Source: Halosolutus halophilus (GTDB taxonomy: Archaea > Halobacteriota > Halobacteria > Halobacteriales > Natrialbaceae). Taken from it: a stretch of DNA of 64,000 nucleotides. A program made the translations under genes and the position numbers. The stretch is from NCBI RefSeq assembly GCF_022869805.1, contig NZ_CP094974.1, positions 2,604,001 through 2,668,000 of the forward strand. Direction: 5' to 3'. This document shows positions 17,856 through 27,106 of the stretch, piece after piece; the first letter of the stretch is position 1; each line of letters starts with the position of its first letter. The notes under the pieces were generated by a model. It saw nothing but the letters and a program-made list of their open reading frames with translations, was not told where the DNA came from and ran no database searches.

Positions 17856-18881
17856 CTACCCCTTGCCGAACGACCCGGACAACCTCTGATAGGTCGATTT
17901 CGCCACTCGCATCTCGAGACCGGACGATTCGACCACGTAGTACGGACGAAGTTCGCCGTTGAACTTGCCCTTGTACTCGCAGAGCCGTTCCGTATTCGCG
18001 CCGACGAGATCGTATCCTTCGATCGAGTCGAACTGAGGATCGGTAACGAGATCCTCGAGGATCGCTCGATGCAACAGATTGTTCACGCTCACGCTCTCGT
18101 AGGAGGCGACGACGCCACCCTGCCAGTAGTAGGCCAGATCGTTCGAGAACAAGGTGATGATACCGCTCTGGTACTCCCCGTCGGGGCTCCGAGCGACGTA
18201 GACGCGCCACCGATCGACGTCCAGCGACGACAGGAGATCGCGGAGGAATGCGCGCGACATCGGTGCGGTGTCGCCGTGCTCCTCGAACTGATCGACCACG
18301 TCATCGTAGACACGCAGGGCGGAATCGATCCCTTCGGTCTCGATCGCGAGGTCCACGTCGTCCAGGCGACGCATCTCGTTCCGGAGACTCTTGCTGAACC
18401 CCGCCATGGCGTCCTCGATGTCGGTACAGCCCTCCAGGTCGACGACGTACGTGAACTCGGGCTCCACCGCGAGATCGTTCCAGCCGTAGGGCCGCGGATC
18501 GGCGTACCCGAGGGGACAGGTCATCCGGAAGAGCGTCGTCCGATCGCCGAGTCCGAGTGCGTCGATTACCCCATTCGCCAGTCCGCTGTTGATTCGCTCC
18601 CACTTGCGTTGCTTCGGGCTGTGGGGGTTGATGATCGGCCCGAGCCGGGGGACCCCCTGCGAAACGGGCGGCGAGAACACCGTTCGTCCGATCGATCGAT
18701 CCGAGACGAACAGTGGTACCATCCCGACGACCTGGTCCCCTTTGTACGCCGCATAACAGTGCAATTCTGCGTCGGTATAGTCGTCGAGAACGGAGAGTGC
18801 GTCCGGATCGTGGAAGACCTCGAACCCGTTCGCCGGAAGCGCATCGCGCCAGTCCTCGAGACCGATTCGTTCGATATCCAT
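17856..18881 (-). CDS. FemAB/BioF2-like GNAT acyltransferase
   Basis: This 341-residue protein looks like the GNAT domain family of FemAB and cellulose-biosynthesis BioF2-like acyltransferases. Visible features are FEVFHDPDAL at the start, a first half with YKGDQVVGMVPLFVSD, the FSKSLRNEMRR turn typical of the family, and a second GNAT half (VYVARSPDGEYQSGIITLFSNDLAYYWQGG, YDLVGANTERLCEYKGKFNGEL). Such enzymes transfer acyl or aminoacyl groups to cell-surface sugars or peptides in the cytoplasm. In this cluster a glycan-decorating role is likely. It has a TAACAA site 28 bases upstream. Confidence 0.75.
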   Translation of the reverse strand: MDIERIGLEDWRDALPANGFEVFHDPDALSVLDDYTDAELHCYAAYKGDQVVGMVPLFVSDRSIGRTVFSPPVSQGVPRLGPIINPHSPKQRKWERINSGLANGVIDALGLGDRTTLFRMTCPLGYADPRPYGWNDLAVEPEFTYVVDLEGCTDIEDAMAGFSKSLRNEMRRLDDVDLAIETEGIDSALRVYDDVVDQFEEHGDTAPMSRAFLRDLLSSLDVDRWRVYVARSPDGEYQSGIITLFSNDLAYYWQGGVVASYESVSVNNLLHRAILEDLVTDPQFDSIEGYDLVGANTERLCEYKGKFNGELRPYYVVESSGLEMRVAKSTYQRLSGSFGKG

Positions 18882-18909
18882 ACTACTCCCCCGTGAGACT
18901 GCGACGGGT

Positions 18910-18916
18910 CTTGTTA
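18910..18916 (-). promoter_or_regulatory. TAACAA promoter motif (site H)
   Basis: Core ATAACAAG on the minus strand lies 28 bases before the acyltransferase start at 18881. Confidence 0.6.
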
Positions 18917-19319
18917 TTCACACTGTACGGTTTCGATGATAGTCATTGACGCAGATTAACGGCCCGTAGGCGATCGGCGCGATCCACGACGTGTTCGATC
19001 TGCAAACGGAGCGATCGGTTCGCCCTGGCACCCGTTCGTGACGACACCACCTTTCCGATCGCGATCGACTCCCTTCCACGTCGGACAGGAGATCCGGTGC
19101 TGCACGGACGCCATTCGAGAGGTGTTATCGAACAGCTTCTCCGTTTTGGCCGTTCGCCGGGAACGGTCGGCGTTACGACGGTCCGTTCCGATGAACGGTG
19201 GTCGTTGGCCGGTGCTAATCCGATCGGATCCACCGTAGGCGAGGAGTATCTTCCTGCTACCGCCCCGAACGAGTCGTCCGAAGCCTCGTTGCTGTCGGAT
19301 CCAGGAGGTATGAGGTAGA

Positions 19320-19326
19320 TAACAAA
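19320..19326 (+). promoter_or_regulatory. TAACAA promoter motif (site I)
   Basis: Core ATAACAAA lies 47 bases before the DUF354 gene start at 19374. Confidence 0.55.
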
Positions 19327-19373
19327 CCCGGTAGATTGCTTCATCGTCCGATCAGGAGACGGGAGCTTTCAGC

Positions 19374-20492
19374 ATGAAATATTTGTTTTTCACGAACACG
19401 CCGGCACACGTCCACCTGTACAAACACGCCGTCCAGGCGCTTCGCGAGGAAGGCCACGAAACACTCATCCTGGCCCGCGACTACACCTGTACGATCGATC
19501 TGCTCGATTGGTACGACCTGTCATACGAGGTCTACGGCTACTGTGACACCTCGAAGGGGTCGCTGTTGAGTCGCCTGCCGGCCCACTACGTTAGAGCGTT
19601 CCGGCTGGCACGACGGTTCGATCCGGACCTGATCTTCGGGATGGGAAGTTACGCCGCCCACACCGGTGCGGTGGCCCGAGCGCCGACGGTCCTGCTCATC
19701 GACTCCGAGCCGGCCTCGCTGGACCACACGGTCTCGACGCCGTTCGCTCGCACGATCCTCACGCCGAACACGTTCCGAAAGGATCTGGGTGACAACCACT
19801 ACGTGTTCCCCGGCTTCAAGGAGTGTGCGTACCTCCATCCGGATATCTACACGCCCAATCCATCGATTCGAGACCGGCTCGGACTCGGGGCCGACGAACC
19901 GTACGCGATCGTCCGGCTCAACGCGTTCGGATCGCAACACGACGTCGGAAAGCGAGGGATCACGGGCGAGCAGCGCCACCACCTGATCGAACGATTGAGC
20001 GAGGAGGCGACGATCCTCGTCTCCGACGAAGGCGACGACACCGATCTCGAGGGGCTCCCGGCACGTCCGTTCGACCTCCATCCCGCGCTGATACACGACG
20101 CGCTCGCGGAAGCGGAACTGCTGGTCGCCGACACCCAGACGATGGTCACCGAGGCGGCGCTCCTCGGAACGCCGGCGATCCGGTCCAACTCGTTCGTGGG
20201 TGATTCTGACATGGGAAATTTCGTCGAACTCGAAGACCAGGGCCTGATCCACAACGTCGCCGCCTTCGACGACGTCCTCGAACTCTCGATTTCGCTGCTC
20301 CGTGACGAGCGAACCGACGAGAAGTGGCAACGACGACGCAATGACTACCTCTCGAATAAAGCGAACCTCACGGATTTGATCGTCGACGTTGCGTCAGTTC
20401 GGGGCCACGTCGAAGAACTCGAGTCTCTGTCCCTGTTCAAACGCGCGTCATCGAGCAAACCGGTAGCGGCCGTTAGTGTCAACGGAGATTGA
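19374..20492 (+). CDS. DUF354 family glycosyltransferase-like protein
   Basis: This 372-residue GT-B-like protein of the archaeal DUF354 family opens YLFFTNTPAHVHLYKHAVQALREEGHE, contains DLIFGMGSYAAHTGAVARAP, and carries MVTEAALLGTPAIR with DMGNFVELEDQGL near the C-terminus. The family resembles UDP-GlcNAc 2-epimerase/MurG folds and is common in archaeal glycan clusters. The exact reaction is unassigned; a nucleotide-sugar-dependent transferase is the best guess. No membrane segment is seen, so it acts in the cytoplasm. A TAACAA site precedes it. Confidence 0.75.
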   Translation: MKYLFFTNTPAHVHLYKHAVQALREEGHETLILARDYTCTIDLLDWYDLSYEVYGYCDTSKGSLLSRLPAHYVRAFRLARRFDPDLIFGMGSYAAHTGAVARAPTVLLIDSEPASLDHTVSTPFARTILTPNTFRKDLGDNHYVFPGFKECAYLHPDIYTPNPSIRDRLGLGADEPYAIVRLNAFGSQHDVGKRGITGEQRHHLIERLSEEATILVSDEGDDTDLEGLPARPFDLHPALIHDALAEAELLVADTQTMVTEAALLGTPAIRSNSFVGDSDMGNFVELEDQGLIHNVAAFDDVLELSISLLRDERTDEKWQRRRNDYLSNKANLTDLIVDVASVRGHVEELESLSLFKRASSSKPVAAVSVNGD

Positions 20493-20776
20493 TTACGGGT
20501 ACACGCTCGGTCTACCTGAGCGATATTACTTCGGGTCAGATTCGGTTCGAATCGGGTACTACCCGATCGAGTCTCTCCCGTCTACTCGAACTGTAATATC
20601 CGTCTCGATGCAACAATTCACGAGACGATTACACCCCCGCATTCACCGCATAACGACTACAATATTCTGATAGTCACACTCGGTAGAACGCCTGGGGAAA
20701 ATGTATAATCCGAAGATGACCAATATCGACTGACTACGAGAATTATGCAGCCTCGTCGATCGGTATCGCGTTAGCG

Positions 20777-21814
20777 GTGGCCCTCGTAGCGGGATTGACG
20801 GTCAGTGTCGGCGGTGTCGCTGCCGATACCGCGCCGCCTGACGACGAATACGCGGTGATCCAGGGCGAGGAGCGTGTCGCGATCGAACCGCTCGGAAACG
20901 GCACGCAGAGCGTCGAGGAGTGCTACGACTACCGGACGCCGGAGACGTCTCCGAGTGACTACACCTACAGCTCCCACGGGACGATCCATCTTCAGGAGGA
21001 CGATACGAACACCCTGTTCCTGTACGAGGGATCTGCGGGGCCCAGTCTCGTGCTGGTCCACGACCAGTACGACGGGGACTCCCCTGGTGGTGCAGCGACG
21101 ATGCAGTTCGACGGGTTGCCCGAAGAGGGTGAGTGGATCGTCGAAGACGATGATTACAGCGACGTCCTCCAGGGTGGCCCCGACGACGAGTTCGATCACG
21201 ACGGGACGTCGAGTCACATCACGTGGGCCTGGTCCGAAAACCGGACCGACGGGGCCGCCTTCCAGGGAGGGTTGCAGGACGAGTTCGCGATCGCGATCGA
21301 TCCCGCGTTCAACGACGAGGCCGATTTCCAGGATAGTTCCGGCTCGATCACCGACTGGGACGTCCTGTCGGCGACTGACGACGGTTACGAACGAACGTCG
21401 CTGGACTTCGACGAACCAGTGACGATCCAGTCCGGCGACTGCGTCTCGATCGGAGTCACGGACCTCGCCGTGGACGAGATGGTGACGGCCGGGGAATCGA
21501 CCGAGATCGAGGCCGCCGTCGAGAACGACGGGGCGGTCGCGGGGACACACAATCTCACGATCTCGATCGACGGTGAACCGGTCGCCGAACACGAAGTGAC
21601 GCTCGATCCCGGCGAAACGACCACGGTGACGTCGACCGTGACGGTCGCCGATCCGGGGACCTACACCGTCGATGCGGGTACCGAGACCGCGAACGTCACC
21701 GCCGAAGCCGACGGAGGCGCGGGCGCCGAGAACGACTCCCTATCCGGGTTCGGGATCACCGTGGCGGCACTGGCCGCAGTTGCGGTCGCACTGTTCGCAC
21801 GGTATCGATCGTAG
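20777..21814 (+). CDS. Secreted surface protein, PGF-CTERM-like (paralogue 3), probable 5' frameshift
   Basis: The open frame from GTG 20777 encodes 345 residues homologous to 1523-2629 and 2972-4042: YAVIQGEERVAIEPLG, CYDYRTPET (Phe to Cys), a CARDB-like domain and tail SGFGITVAALA then ARYRS (Ser instead of Pro in the sorting motif). The signal peptide is damaged. In this frame the hydrophobic segment AASSIGIALAVALVAG starts upstream of 20777 with no ATG, GTG or TTG back to a stop at 20717. The only nearby ATG (20745, reading MQPRRSVSR then stop) is one frame off. A single extra base after about 20758 would give MQPRR followed by a perfect signal helix. It is either a recent loss-of-export mutation or a sequence error. 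Confidence 0.7.
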   Translation: MALVAGLTVSVGGVAADTAPPDDEYAVIQGEERVAIEPLGNGTQSVEECYDYRTPETSPSDYTYSSHGTIHLQEDDTNTLFLYEGSAGPSLVLVHDQYDGDSPGGAATMQFDGLPEEGEWIVEDDDYSDVLQGGPDDEFDHDGTSSHITWAWSENRTDGAAFQGGLQDEFAIAIDPAFNDEADFQDSSGSITDWDVLSATDDGYERTSLDFDEPVTIQSGDCVSIGVTDLAVDEMVTAGESTEIEAAVENDGAVAGTHNLTISIDGEPVAEHEVTLDPGETTTVTSTVTVADPGTYTVDAGTETANVTAEADGGAGAENDSLSGFGITVAALAAVAVALFARYRS

Positions 21815-21983
21815 ACCGAACGGAATTCGGCGGCGGAACGGATCGATCGTCCGTTTTCCCACGACTCCTGATTCACAACAATCGTCCGTTTTTCCACGGC
21901 TCGCAGCAATCGATCGGAGGGTACAGCAATCGACCGAAGATGCGTCTCGGTATTCGATAGGATGTGCCGGTGATATCGTGTGG

Positions 21984-23048
21984 TCACCGCTTCCGGTTGC
22001 CGAGTTCCGCCTGCTGTGCGCTGGAGTCCGGATCGCTGTCGAGGCGTTTACAGAGCCGTCGCGGAGTACCGACCCACGCTCCACGATCGAGCGCCCGTTC
22101 GACGAGCCACCGGTAGAGCGTCCGGTAACCGGGGAACTCCCGTTCGTTGAAATATCGTGGGTGCCAGAGGACCGTCATGACGGCGTCGTTGGCCGCGGCT
22201 TCGGCAAGCAACTCGTCGCACCTGTCGCGGGCAGCATCGAATCGGGTACCGGGATCCGGAAGGGCCTGTTCCATTATCGTCAACGGAAACACCCGGAACC
22301 CGTCCCCGAACGGGCGGATCGGCCGGTACCCCGCCGTGAATCCGCACTCCGTTCCCGACCCGAGGCTCGAATCGTACCGGAGTCCGATCGATCGATAGTG
22401 ACGCCACGTCTCGGGAATCGAGAGCCGGAGGTGGTGCTGTCGCCCGCCGGTCACGGGGCCGTCGAGCACCGCCTCGAGTGCTGCCTTCTCCTCGCGTAAC
22501 CGCTCCCGATCGTCGGCGGTGTGGTAGGATCCGTGGAGGCCGACTTCCCAGCCCCCGGCTTCGAGGTCCCGGATGACGGCGGCCACGTCGGGCGCGGTCA
22601 CGTCGTAACGACCGAGGTGTTCGATCCAGTTCGACGCCGAGACCCAGTCCCTGACCGGCCGATCCGCGAGCAGGTGCTGTTCGTTCAGGAAGTAAAACGC
22701 CGATCGGACGCCGAGGTCCTCCTCCAGCGCCATGAGTTCCTCGAACTGCCAGTACGGATTCGACGAGGAGAGCGCGGTTCGGAGGTGGTAGCCGGGTCGA
22801 TCCCGGGTCGCCCGATAGAACGATCGGAGCCCCTTGTACGGCCGATCGACGTCGTGGGTCAGACAGAGTGCGAACGACGCGTCACCGGGCACTGCCCCGT
22901 CGTCTCTGGGGACGTCGTCGATCCGTTCCGCCGTCCCCGGCGGGGAATCACGACGGGATCCGGTGGTCATCGAACCACCGCCCGGGACCGGGCGCGGACC
23001 CGAAATCCGTCCGACGGGGGCGGGAACAGTCTGTTGATGAGATGACAA
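21984..23048 (-). CDS. Polysaccharide deacetylase-like (NodB/CE4) protein
   Basis: This 354-residue protein has a NodB-type carbohydrate-esterase-4 core: CLTHDVD (catalytic and metal Asp), YFLNEQHLL, GWEVGLHGSYHT (metal His-x3-His), SIPETWRHYRSIGLRYDSS, and MTVLWHPRYFNEREFPGY. It would remove N-acetyl groups from amino sugars in a surface or exported polysaccharide, or act in a related hydrolysis. No signal peptide is visible; the first 45 residues are low-complexity, and an internal Met at residue 27 is an alternative start. It stands alone between the surface-protein gene and the nucleotide-sugar operon. Confidence 0.75.
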   Translation of the reverse strand: MSSHQQTVPAPVGRISGPRPVPGGGSMTTGSRRDSPPGTAERIDDVPRDDGAVPGDASFALCLTHDVDRPYKGLRSFYRATRDRPGYHLRTALSSSNPYWQFEELMALEEDLGVRSAFYFLNEQHLLADRPVRDWVSASNWIEHLGRYDVTAPDVAAVIRDLEAGGWEVGLHGSYHTADDRERLREEKAALEAVLDGPVTGGRQHHLRLSIPETWRHYRSIGLRYDSSLGSGTECGFTAGYRPIRPFGDGFRVFPLTIMEQALPDPGTRFDAARDRCDELLAEAAANDAVMTVLWHPRYFNEREFPGYRTLYRWLVERALDRGAWVGTPRRLCKRLDSDPDSSAQQAELGNRKR

Positions 23049-23408
23049 GTAACCATGGATCGATCGAACTCATCAGTACGGCGAACAGATAGCGGCTTAG
23101 TAAATAATCACCTTACGGTACTTCTACGCCCGCGAGGAGGGCGGACCGACGCGGAGTCGCGCCGCGGATCCGATCGTCGAACGACCCGCGAACAGACGAC
23201 GATCGTCGAATCGCCCGCGGAGACGATCCGATCGTCGAACGTCCCGGAGCGACACTCGGGTCCGGCCCGGTGCTGGTCGATCCGTCGACGATCGATCCGG
23301 CTACCGCCCGCGGAACGGCCGACTCGCAGTTCAGACCGTCGATTTCCAGGTGAAGATATACGAAAGACTTATTTTCACATCTGGAAAACCATCCGGTATC
23401 ATTGTCTG
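23049..23408. other. Intergenic region with short repeats
   Basis: These 360 bases hold several copies of gatcgtcgaa between 23171 and 23250 and a promoter-like A/T-rich segment near 23350-23400. No gene is supported. Confidence 0.5.
23387..23398 (+). promoter_or_regulatory. Shared upstream box AACCATCCGGTA (copy 1)
   Basis: This 12-mer lies 10 bases before the zinc-ribbon start at 23409, with TTTTCA 15 bases further up. The identical 12-mer with the same TTTTCA partner precedes the winged-helix gene at 55684. Confidence 0.4.
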
Positions 23409-23612
23409 ATGAGCCTCTCTAACCTGCTCTCCGCGCTGCTCCCTGCGTCGGACCCGGAATCGAAGACACCGGCCACCGCGTCCGCAGACGACGACGCGTC
23501 CTCCGCGGCGGTCGTCCACGAGTGTCGGACCTGCGGAACGAACGTGTCGACCGACACGACTCGCTGTCCGGCCTGTGACGGCGAGGACATCGTGACCTAC
23601 TCGATCGACTGA
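23409..23612 (+). CDS. Small zinc-ribbon protein
   Basis: A 67-residue protein ends in a rubredoxin-like zinc ribbon: CRTCG, then 11 residues, then CPACDGEDI. The N-terminal half is low-complexity Ala/Ser/Asp. Such small proteins are widespread in haloarchaea and may bind nucleic acid or protein partners. Its last 16 bases overlap the 3' end of the opposite-strand glycosyltransferase gene. An upstream box is shared with the gene at 55684. Confidence 0.65.
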   Translation: MSLSNLLSALLPASDPESKTPATASADDDASSAAVVHECRTCGTNVSTDTTRCPACDGEDIVTYSID

Positions 23613-24652
23613 GCCGCTCGTCGAGGCGGCCTGTCGGTTCGCTCGTCGTCTCGCGTCACCTCGAGCGGTTCGTTCTCCTCGGCGTCGAGCCAGATCGCGA
23701 TGCCGAGCGAGACGATTCCGATCAGGACGGCGACGAACGACGTCAGGACTGCGGTGAACCCGTCGCCGTCTCCGGCCGCTCGCCGGACTGCACCGGCGAG
23801 TCCGGCCACGCCACCGGCCAGCCCCGTCGCCCCGCCGGCGTAGAAGACGACCGCGGGGTGGAACTCCTGGACGACGTATCGCGTCTTCAGTCGCCAGATG
23901 AAACTCCGGAGCAGGAGCAACGAGACGAACCTGACGAACGGAAGGTACCGGATACTGCTCTCTTCGTCGCCGTAGACGGCCGACATCGGTACGTCCGCGA
24001 CGCGACAGCCGTGGACGTTGAGGTGGGTCAGCAGGTGGTTGAGGAAGCCGTACCGGTCGGTGATCGCGTCGAGGTCGAGTTCCTCGATCGTCTCCCTGGA
24101 GATGGCGGTGTACCCGTTCTGGGGATCCCCGATCCCCCAGTAGCCGGACGCGAACTTCGAGAGGCCGGTCAGCGCGGCGTTGCCGACGAATCGGAACGTC
24201 GACATCCCGTTCCGATCTTCGGGGTCGAGCAGTCGATTCCCCTTCGCGTAGTCCGCCTCGCCGATCGCGACGGGGTCGACGATCCGGTCCAGGATTTCGG
24301 GATCCATCTGTCCGTCGCCGTCCATCACGGCGATCACGTCGATCCCGTCGGCGGCGGCGCGTTCGTAGCCCGTCTTCACGGCGCCGCCGGGACCCCGGTT
24401 TTCCTCGTGGCGGATCGGGACGACGCGTCGTCCGTCGCCGCCGTCGGCGATCGCTTTCTCCGGTTCGGACGCGTCGTTGATCCGGGATGCGACCCGCTGG
24501 ATCACGTCCCACGAAGCGTCCGGCGACGCGTCGTCGACCACGTAAATCCGATCGGCGAACGCGGGGATGGTCTCGATCACGCTGCCGACGAACGATTCCT
24601 CCTCGTACGCGGTCACGACGACCCCGATCGATTTGCCCTTATACATCGTCAC
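23597..24652 (-). CDS. Glycosyltransferase family 2 (DPM/DPG synthase-like)
   Basis: This 351-residue protein carries a GT-A domain: VVVTAYEEESFVGSVI, VVDDASPDASW, GPGGAVKTGYERA, VMDGDGQMDPE (DxD-type metal site) and GYTAISRETIEEL. Two C-terminal hydrophobic segments (about residues 265-330) anchor it in the membrane. It resembles polyprenyl-phosphate sugar synthases and would load a sugar on a dolichol carrier or extend a lipid-linked glycan on the cytoplasmic face. It is the last gene of the WbpD-E-B-A-like operon, overlapping the dehydrogenase gene by a few bases, so it may use that operon's diacetamido-uronic acid product. ATG at 24652 or 24646. Confidence 0.8.
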   Translation of the reverse strand: MTMYKGKSIGVVVTAYEEESFVGSVIETIPAFADRIYVVDDASPDASWDVIQRVASRINDASEPEKAIADGGDGRRVVPIRHEENRGPGGAVKTGYERAAADGIDVIAVMDGDGQMDPEILDRIVDPVAIGEADYAKGNRLLDPEDRNGMSTFRFVGNAALTGLSKFASGYWGIGDPQNGYTAISRETIEELDLDAITDRYGFLNHLLTHLNVHGCRVADVPMSAVYGDEESSIRYLPFVRFVSLLLLRSFIWRLKTRYVVQEFHPAVVFYAGGATGLAGGVAGLAGAVRRAAGDGDGFTAVLTSFVAVLIGIVSLGIAIWLDAEENEPLEVTRDDERTDRPPRRAAQSIE

Positions 24653-26126
24653 CTCCGTCCGTCTCGGTGCGACCGGGAGCGGTCGTCAGTTCGTCCGGCG
24701 TCCGCCCGGTGTCGTGTGCCCCGTCCCCCTCGAATCCGCGCGGTGCGCGCCCGTCACGGGAGCCGGCGAGCGTGTACGTCCGGTGGCCGGTGCCCGAGAG
24801 ATCGAACGCATCGCGACCGTCGACGACCACCATCGGATCGAGTTCGGCCCACGGAATCTCGTCGAACGCCTCGTGGGGGGTCACGACGACGGCGGCGTCG
24901 AGTTCGGCCGCGGCGAGTTCGTCGATCTCGATCGGCCGAACCCCGTAATCGCCCGGATCGACGAGCGGATCGACGCCGGCGACGGCCGCGCCGCGCTCGG
25001 TCAGTTCGTCGACGACCCCGAGTGCCGGCGAGGCGCGGGTCTCCTCGACGCCGGGTCGGTACGTCAGTCCGAGCACGGCCACCGTGGCGTTCGCGAGGGC
25101 GTCGCCAGTCGCCGCCAGTTCCCGTTCGAGTCGGTCGACGACGACGGTCGGCATCGCGTCGTTGACCTCCCGGGCGGTCCGGGTCAGGGCCATCGGTTCG
25201 TCCATTCGCGACAACAGGAAGTGCGGGTAGTACGGGATGCAGTGGCCGCCGACGCCGGGACCGGGATCGTGCAACTGACACATCGGCAGATCGTTCGCCG
25301 TGTCGATCGCCTCCCTGACCGAAATCTCGAGTTCGTCGGCCAGCCGACCCAGTTCGTTCGCGAGCGCGATGTTGACGTCGCGGTACACGCCCTCGAACAC
25401 CTTCACCGCTTCCGCGGTGGTCGCGTCGGAGACCGGGTGCACCTCGTTGGCCGAGAGTTCGTCGTAGACGATCGCGGCTGCGCGAGTACTCTCGTCGTCG
25501 ACGCCGCCGACGACCTTCGGGTAGTGGCCGCGGATGTCCCGCAGTGCGGTTCCCGAGGACGTCCGTTCCGGACAGAACGCGAGACCGAACTCGTCGGGGT
25601 CGAGACCGCTTTCGCTCGTCAGGTGGGGTTTCAGGACGTCCCGACAGGTTCCCGGCGGCAGGGTCGATTCTGCGACGACCAGATCACCCGGTTCGAGCCC
25701 GGCCGCGATGTCGTCCGCGACGGACTCGACGGTGATGAGGGTCGGCCTGTCGTGCTCGTCGAGCAGCGTGGGGACGATGACGACGTGAATCCGTGCTTCC
25801 GCGGCGGCCGCCGGGCCCTCGGTCGTCGCGTCGAGCCGATCGGCCGCGACCTGGTCCGCGACGAGGTCGTCGAGGCCGGGTTCGCCGACGACGTGGCTCT
25901 CGCCGTCGACAACCGTCTCGACCACGGTCGGATCCACGTCGACGCCGGTCACGTTCCCCGTCGTTTCGGCGTAGACCGCGGCGAGCGGCAACCCCATCTT
26001 GCCGAGTCCGTAGACGGCGACCGGGACGTCTCCCCCCGTCAGGAACGCACGGAGCCGGTCCTCGGGAAGTTCGGTGTCGTACGGCCCGATCGCGTCGCGA
26101 TCGTCGGCCCCGACCGGATCCGTCAC
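24639..26126 (-). CDS. UDP-sugar 6-dehydrogenase (WbpA/WecC type)
   Basis: This 495-residue nucleotide-sugar dehydrogenase oxidises the C6 hydroxyl of a UDP-N-acetylhexosamine to the uronic acid with two NAD+. Motifs are the Rossmann VAVYGLGKMGLPLAAVYAE (residues 35-54), STLPPGT, FCPERTSSGTAL, EAVKVFEGVYRDVNIALANE, and the catalytic-Cys loop GVGGHCIPYYP (about residue 265). The C-terminal domain begins AVLGLTYRPGVEETRASPA. Both WbpA (UDP-GlcNAc) and WecC (UDP-ManNAc) share this layout. The WbpB/E/D-like neighbours make UDP-GlcNAc the likelier substrate. It overlaps the oxidoreductase gene by 4 bases. Confidence 0.85.
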   Translation of the reverse strand: MTDPVGADDRDAIGPYDTELPEDRLRAFLTGGDVPVAVYGLGKMGLPLAAVYAETTGNVTGVDVDPTVVETVVDGESHVVGEPGLDDLVADQVAADRLDATTEGPAAAAEARIHVVIVPTLLDEHDRPTLITVESVADDIAAGLEPGDLVVAESTLPPGTCRDVLKPHLTSESGLDPDEFGLAFCPERTSSGTALRDIRGHYPKVVGGVDDESTRAAAIVYDELSANEVHPVSDATTAEAVKVFEGVYRDVNIALANELGRLADELEISVREAIDTANDLPMCQLHDPGPGVGGHCIPYYPHFLLSRMDEPMALTRTAREVNDAMPTVVVDRLERELAATGDALANATVAVLGLTYRPGVEETRASPALGVVDELTERGAAVAGVDPLVDPGDYGVRPIEIDELAAAELDAAVVVTPHEAFDEIPWAELDPMVVVDGRDAFDLSGTGHRTYTLAGSRDGRAPRGFEGDGAHDTGRTPDELTTAPGRTETDGGDDV

Positions 26127-27106
26127 GCTTCCACCTCCCGTTCCGGTGGGGACGGGTCGTCCGCGACGAGCGAGTCGATCCGCTGGATCGTCTCGAGTGC
26201 CGCGATTCCGTCTTCAGGGGGAACTTCGGCCTTCGAATCGGTCCGGACGGCCTCGACGAACGCTTCGAGTTCGTGTCGCAACGGTTCGCCGTTCGATACC
26301 CGCGGCCGTTCGACGACGCTCTCGTGGCGATACCGGTTCTGCCCGTCGTCCGTGAGGTACTCGGGATACGAGTCCCGGTGGATCAGGACGGACTGTTCCA
26401 GGTAGTCGACCTCCACGAGACACTCGCGAGCGGTCACCGTCAGTTTCCGGACTTTCTTCTGTGTCAGGCGACTCGCCGTCAGCGACGCGATCACGCCGTC
26501 GTACTGCATTGTCGCCGTCGCGTACTGGCCGTCGTCAGTTCCCGTCCCGGTGATCGTGCTCGGCTGTTCGTCGAGAATCGCTCCGACGACGTCGACGTCG
26601 TGGACCATCAGGTCGAAGACGACGTTGCCGCGGGCCGTGCGATCGACCGGCGGTCCCAGCCGTTCGGCCTCGACGGCGATCACGTCGAGGTCGTCGATCA
26701 ACTCGGTCAGGGTCTGGACGGCGGGGTTGAACCGCTCGATGTGGCCCACCTGCAGGACGAGTCCCGCGTCCCGGGCCTTCGCCGCGAGCGCACGCCCGTC
26801 GGCGACCGACCCGGCGATCGGTTTCTCCACGAGGACGTGGGTCCCGGCCTCGAGACAGGTCGAGACGACGTCGACGTGGGCGTGTGTCGGCACGGCGACG
26901 GTCACGAGGTCACAGCGATCGAGCAACGTGTCGATGGTGACGGCCGCTGCCCCGAACTCGCCCGCGACTCGCCGTGCAACGGTTCGATCCCGATCGCAAA
27001 CCCCGACGAGGTCGACGTTCGGGAGTTCGCTGTACACGCGTGCGTGATTTTCGCCCATCGAGCCGACGCCGATGACGCCGGCCCGAAATTGAGTATCGTC
27101 TGTCAT
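26123..27106 (-). CDS. Gfo/Idh/MocA oxidoreductase (WbpB-like)
   Basis: This 327-residue NAD-dependent oxidoreductase has VIGVGSMGENHARVY near the N-terminus, the family signature HVLVEKPI (about residue 93), and GHIERFNPAVQ, which is typical of UDP-N-acetyl-glucosamine(uronate) 3-dehydrogenases. It would oxidise C3 of UDP-GlcNAcA to the 3-keto sugar for the aminotransferase encoded just upstream. Overlaps of 4 bases at both ends (27103-27106 and 26123-26126) show a tight operon. Related genes serve N-glycan sugar synthesis in methanogens. Confidence 0.85.
   Translation of the reverse strand: MTDDTQFRAGVIGVGSMGENHARVYSELPNVDLVGVCDRDRTVARRVAGEFGAAAVTIDTLLDRCDLVTVAVPTHAHVDVVSTCLEAGTHVLVEKPIAGSVADGRALAAKARDAGLVLQVGHIERFNPAVQTLTELIDDLDVIAVEAERLGPPVDRTARGNVVFDLMVHDVDVVGAILDEQPSTITGTGTDDGQYATATMQYDGVIASLTASRLTQKKVRKLTVTARECLVEVDYLEQSVLIHRDSYPEYLTDDGQNRYRHESVVERPRVSNGEPLRHELEAFVEAVRTDSKAEVPPEDGIAALETIQRIDSLVADDPSPPEREVEA

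Larger units (their letters stand above)
18882..19373. other. Divergent promoter region with two TAACAA sites
   Basis: 492 bases lie between the divergent acyltransferase and DUF354 genes. They hold sites H and I. Several short open frames cross it, but none has a recognisable product. Confidence 0.55.

Noticed and set aside
20649-20654. TAACGA upstream of 20777 (and a similar one near 44918).
   Set aside because: One mismatch in the core and too far (over 90 bases) from a start or in front of an unrelated gene, so not called a motif site.
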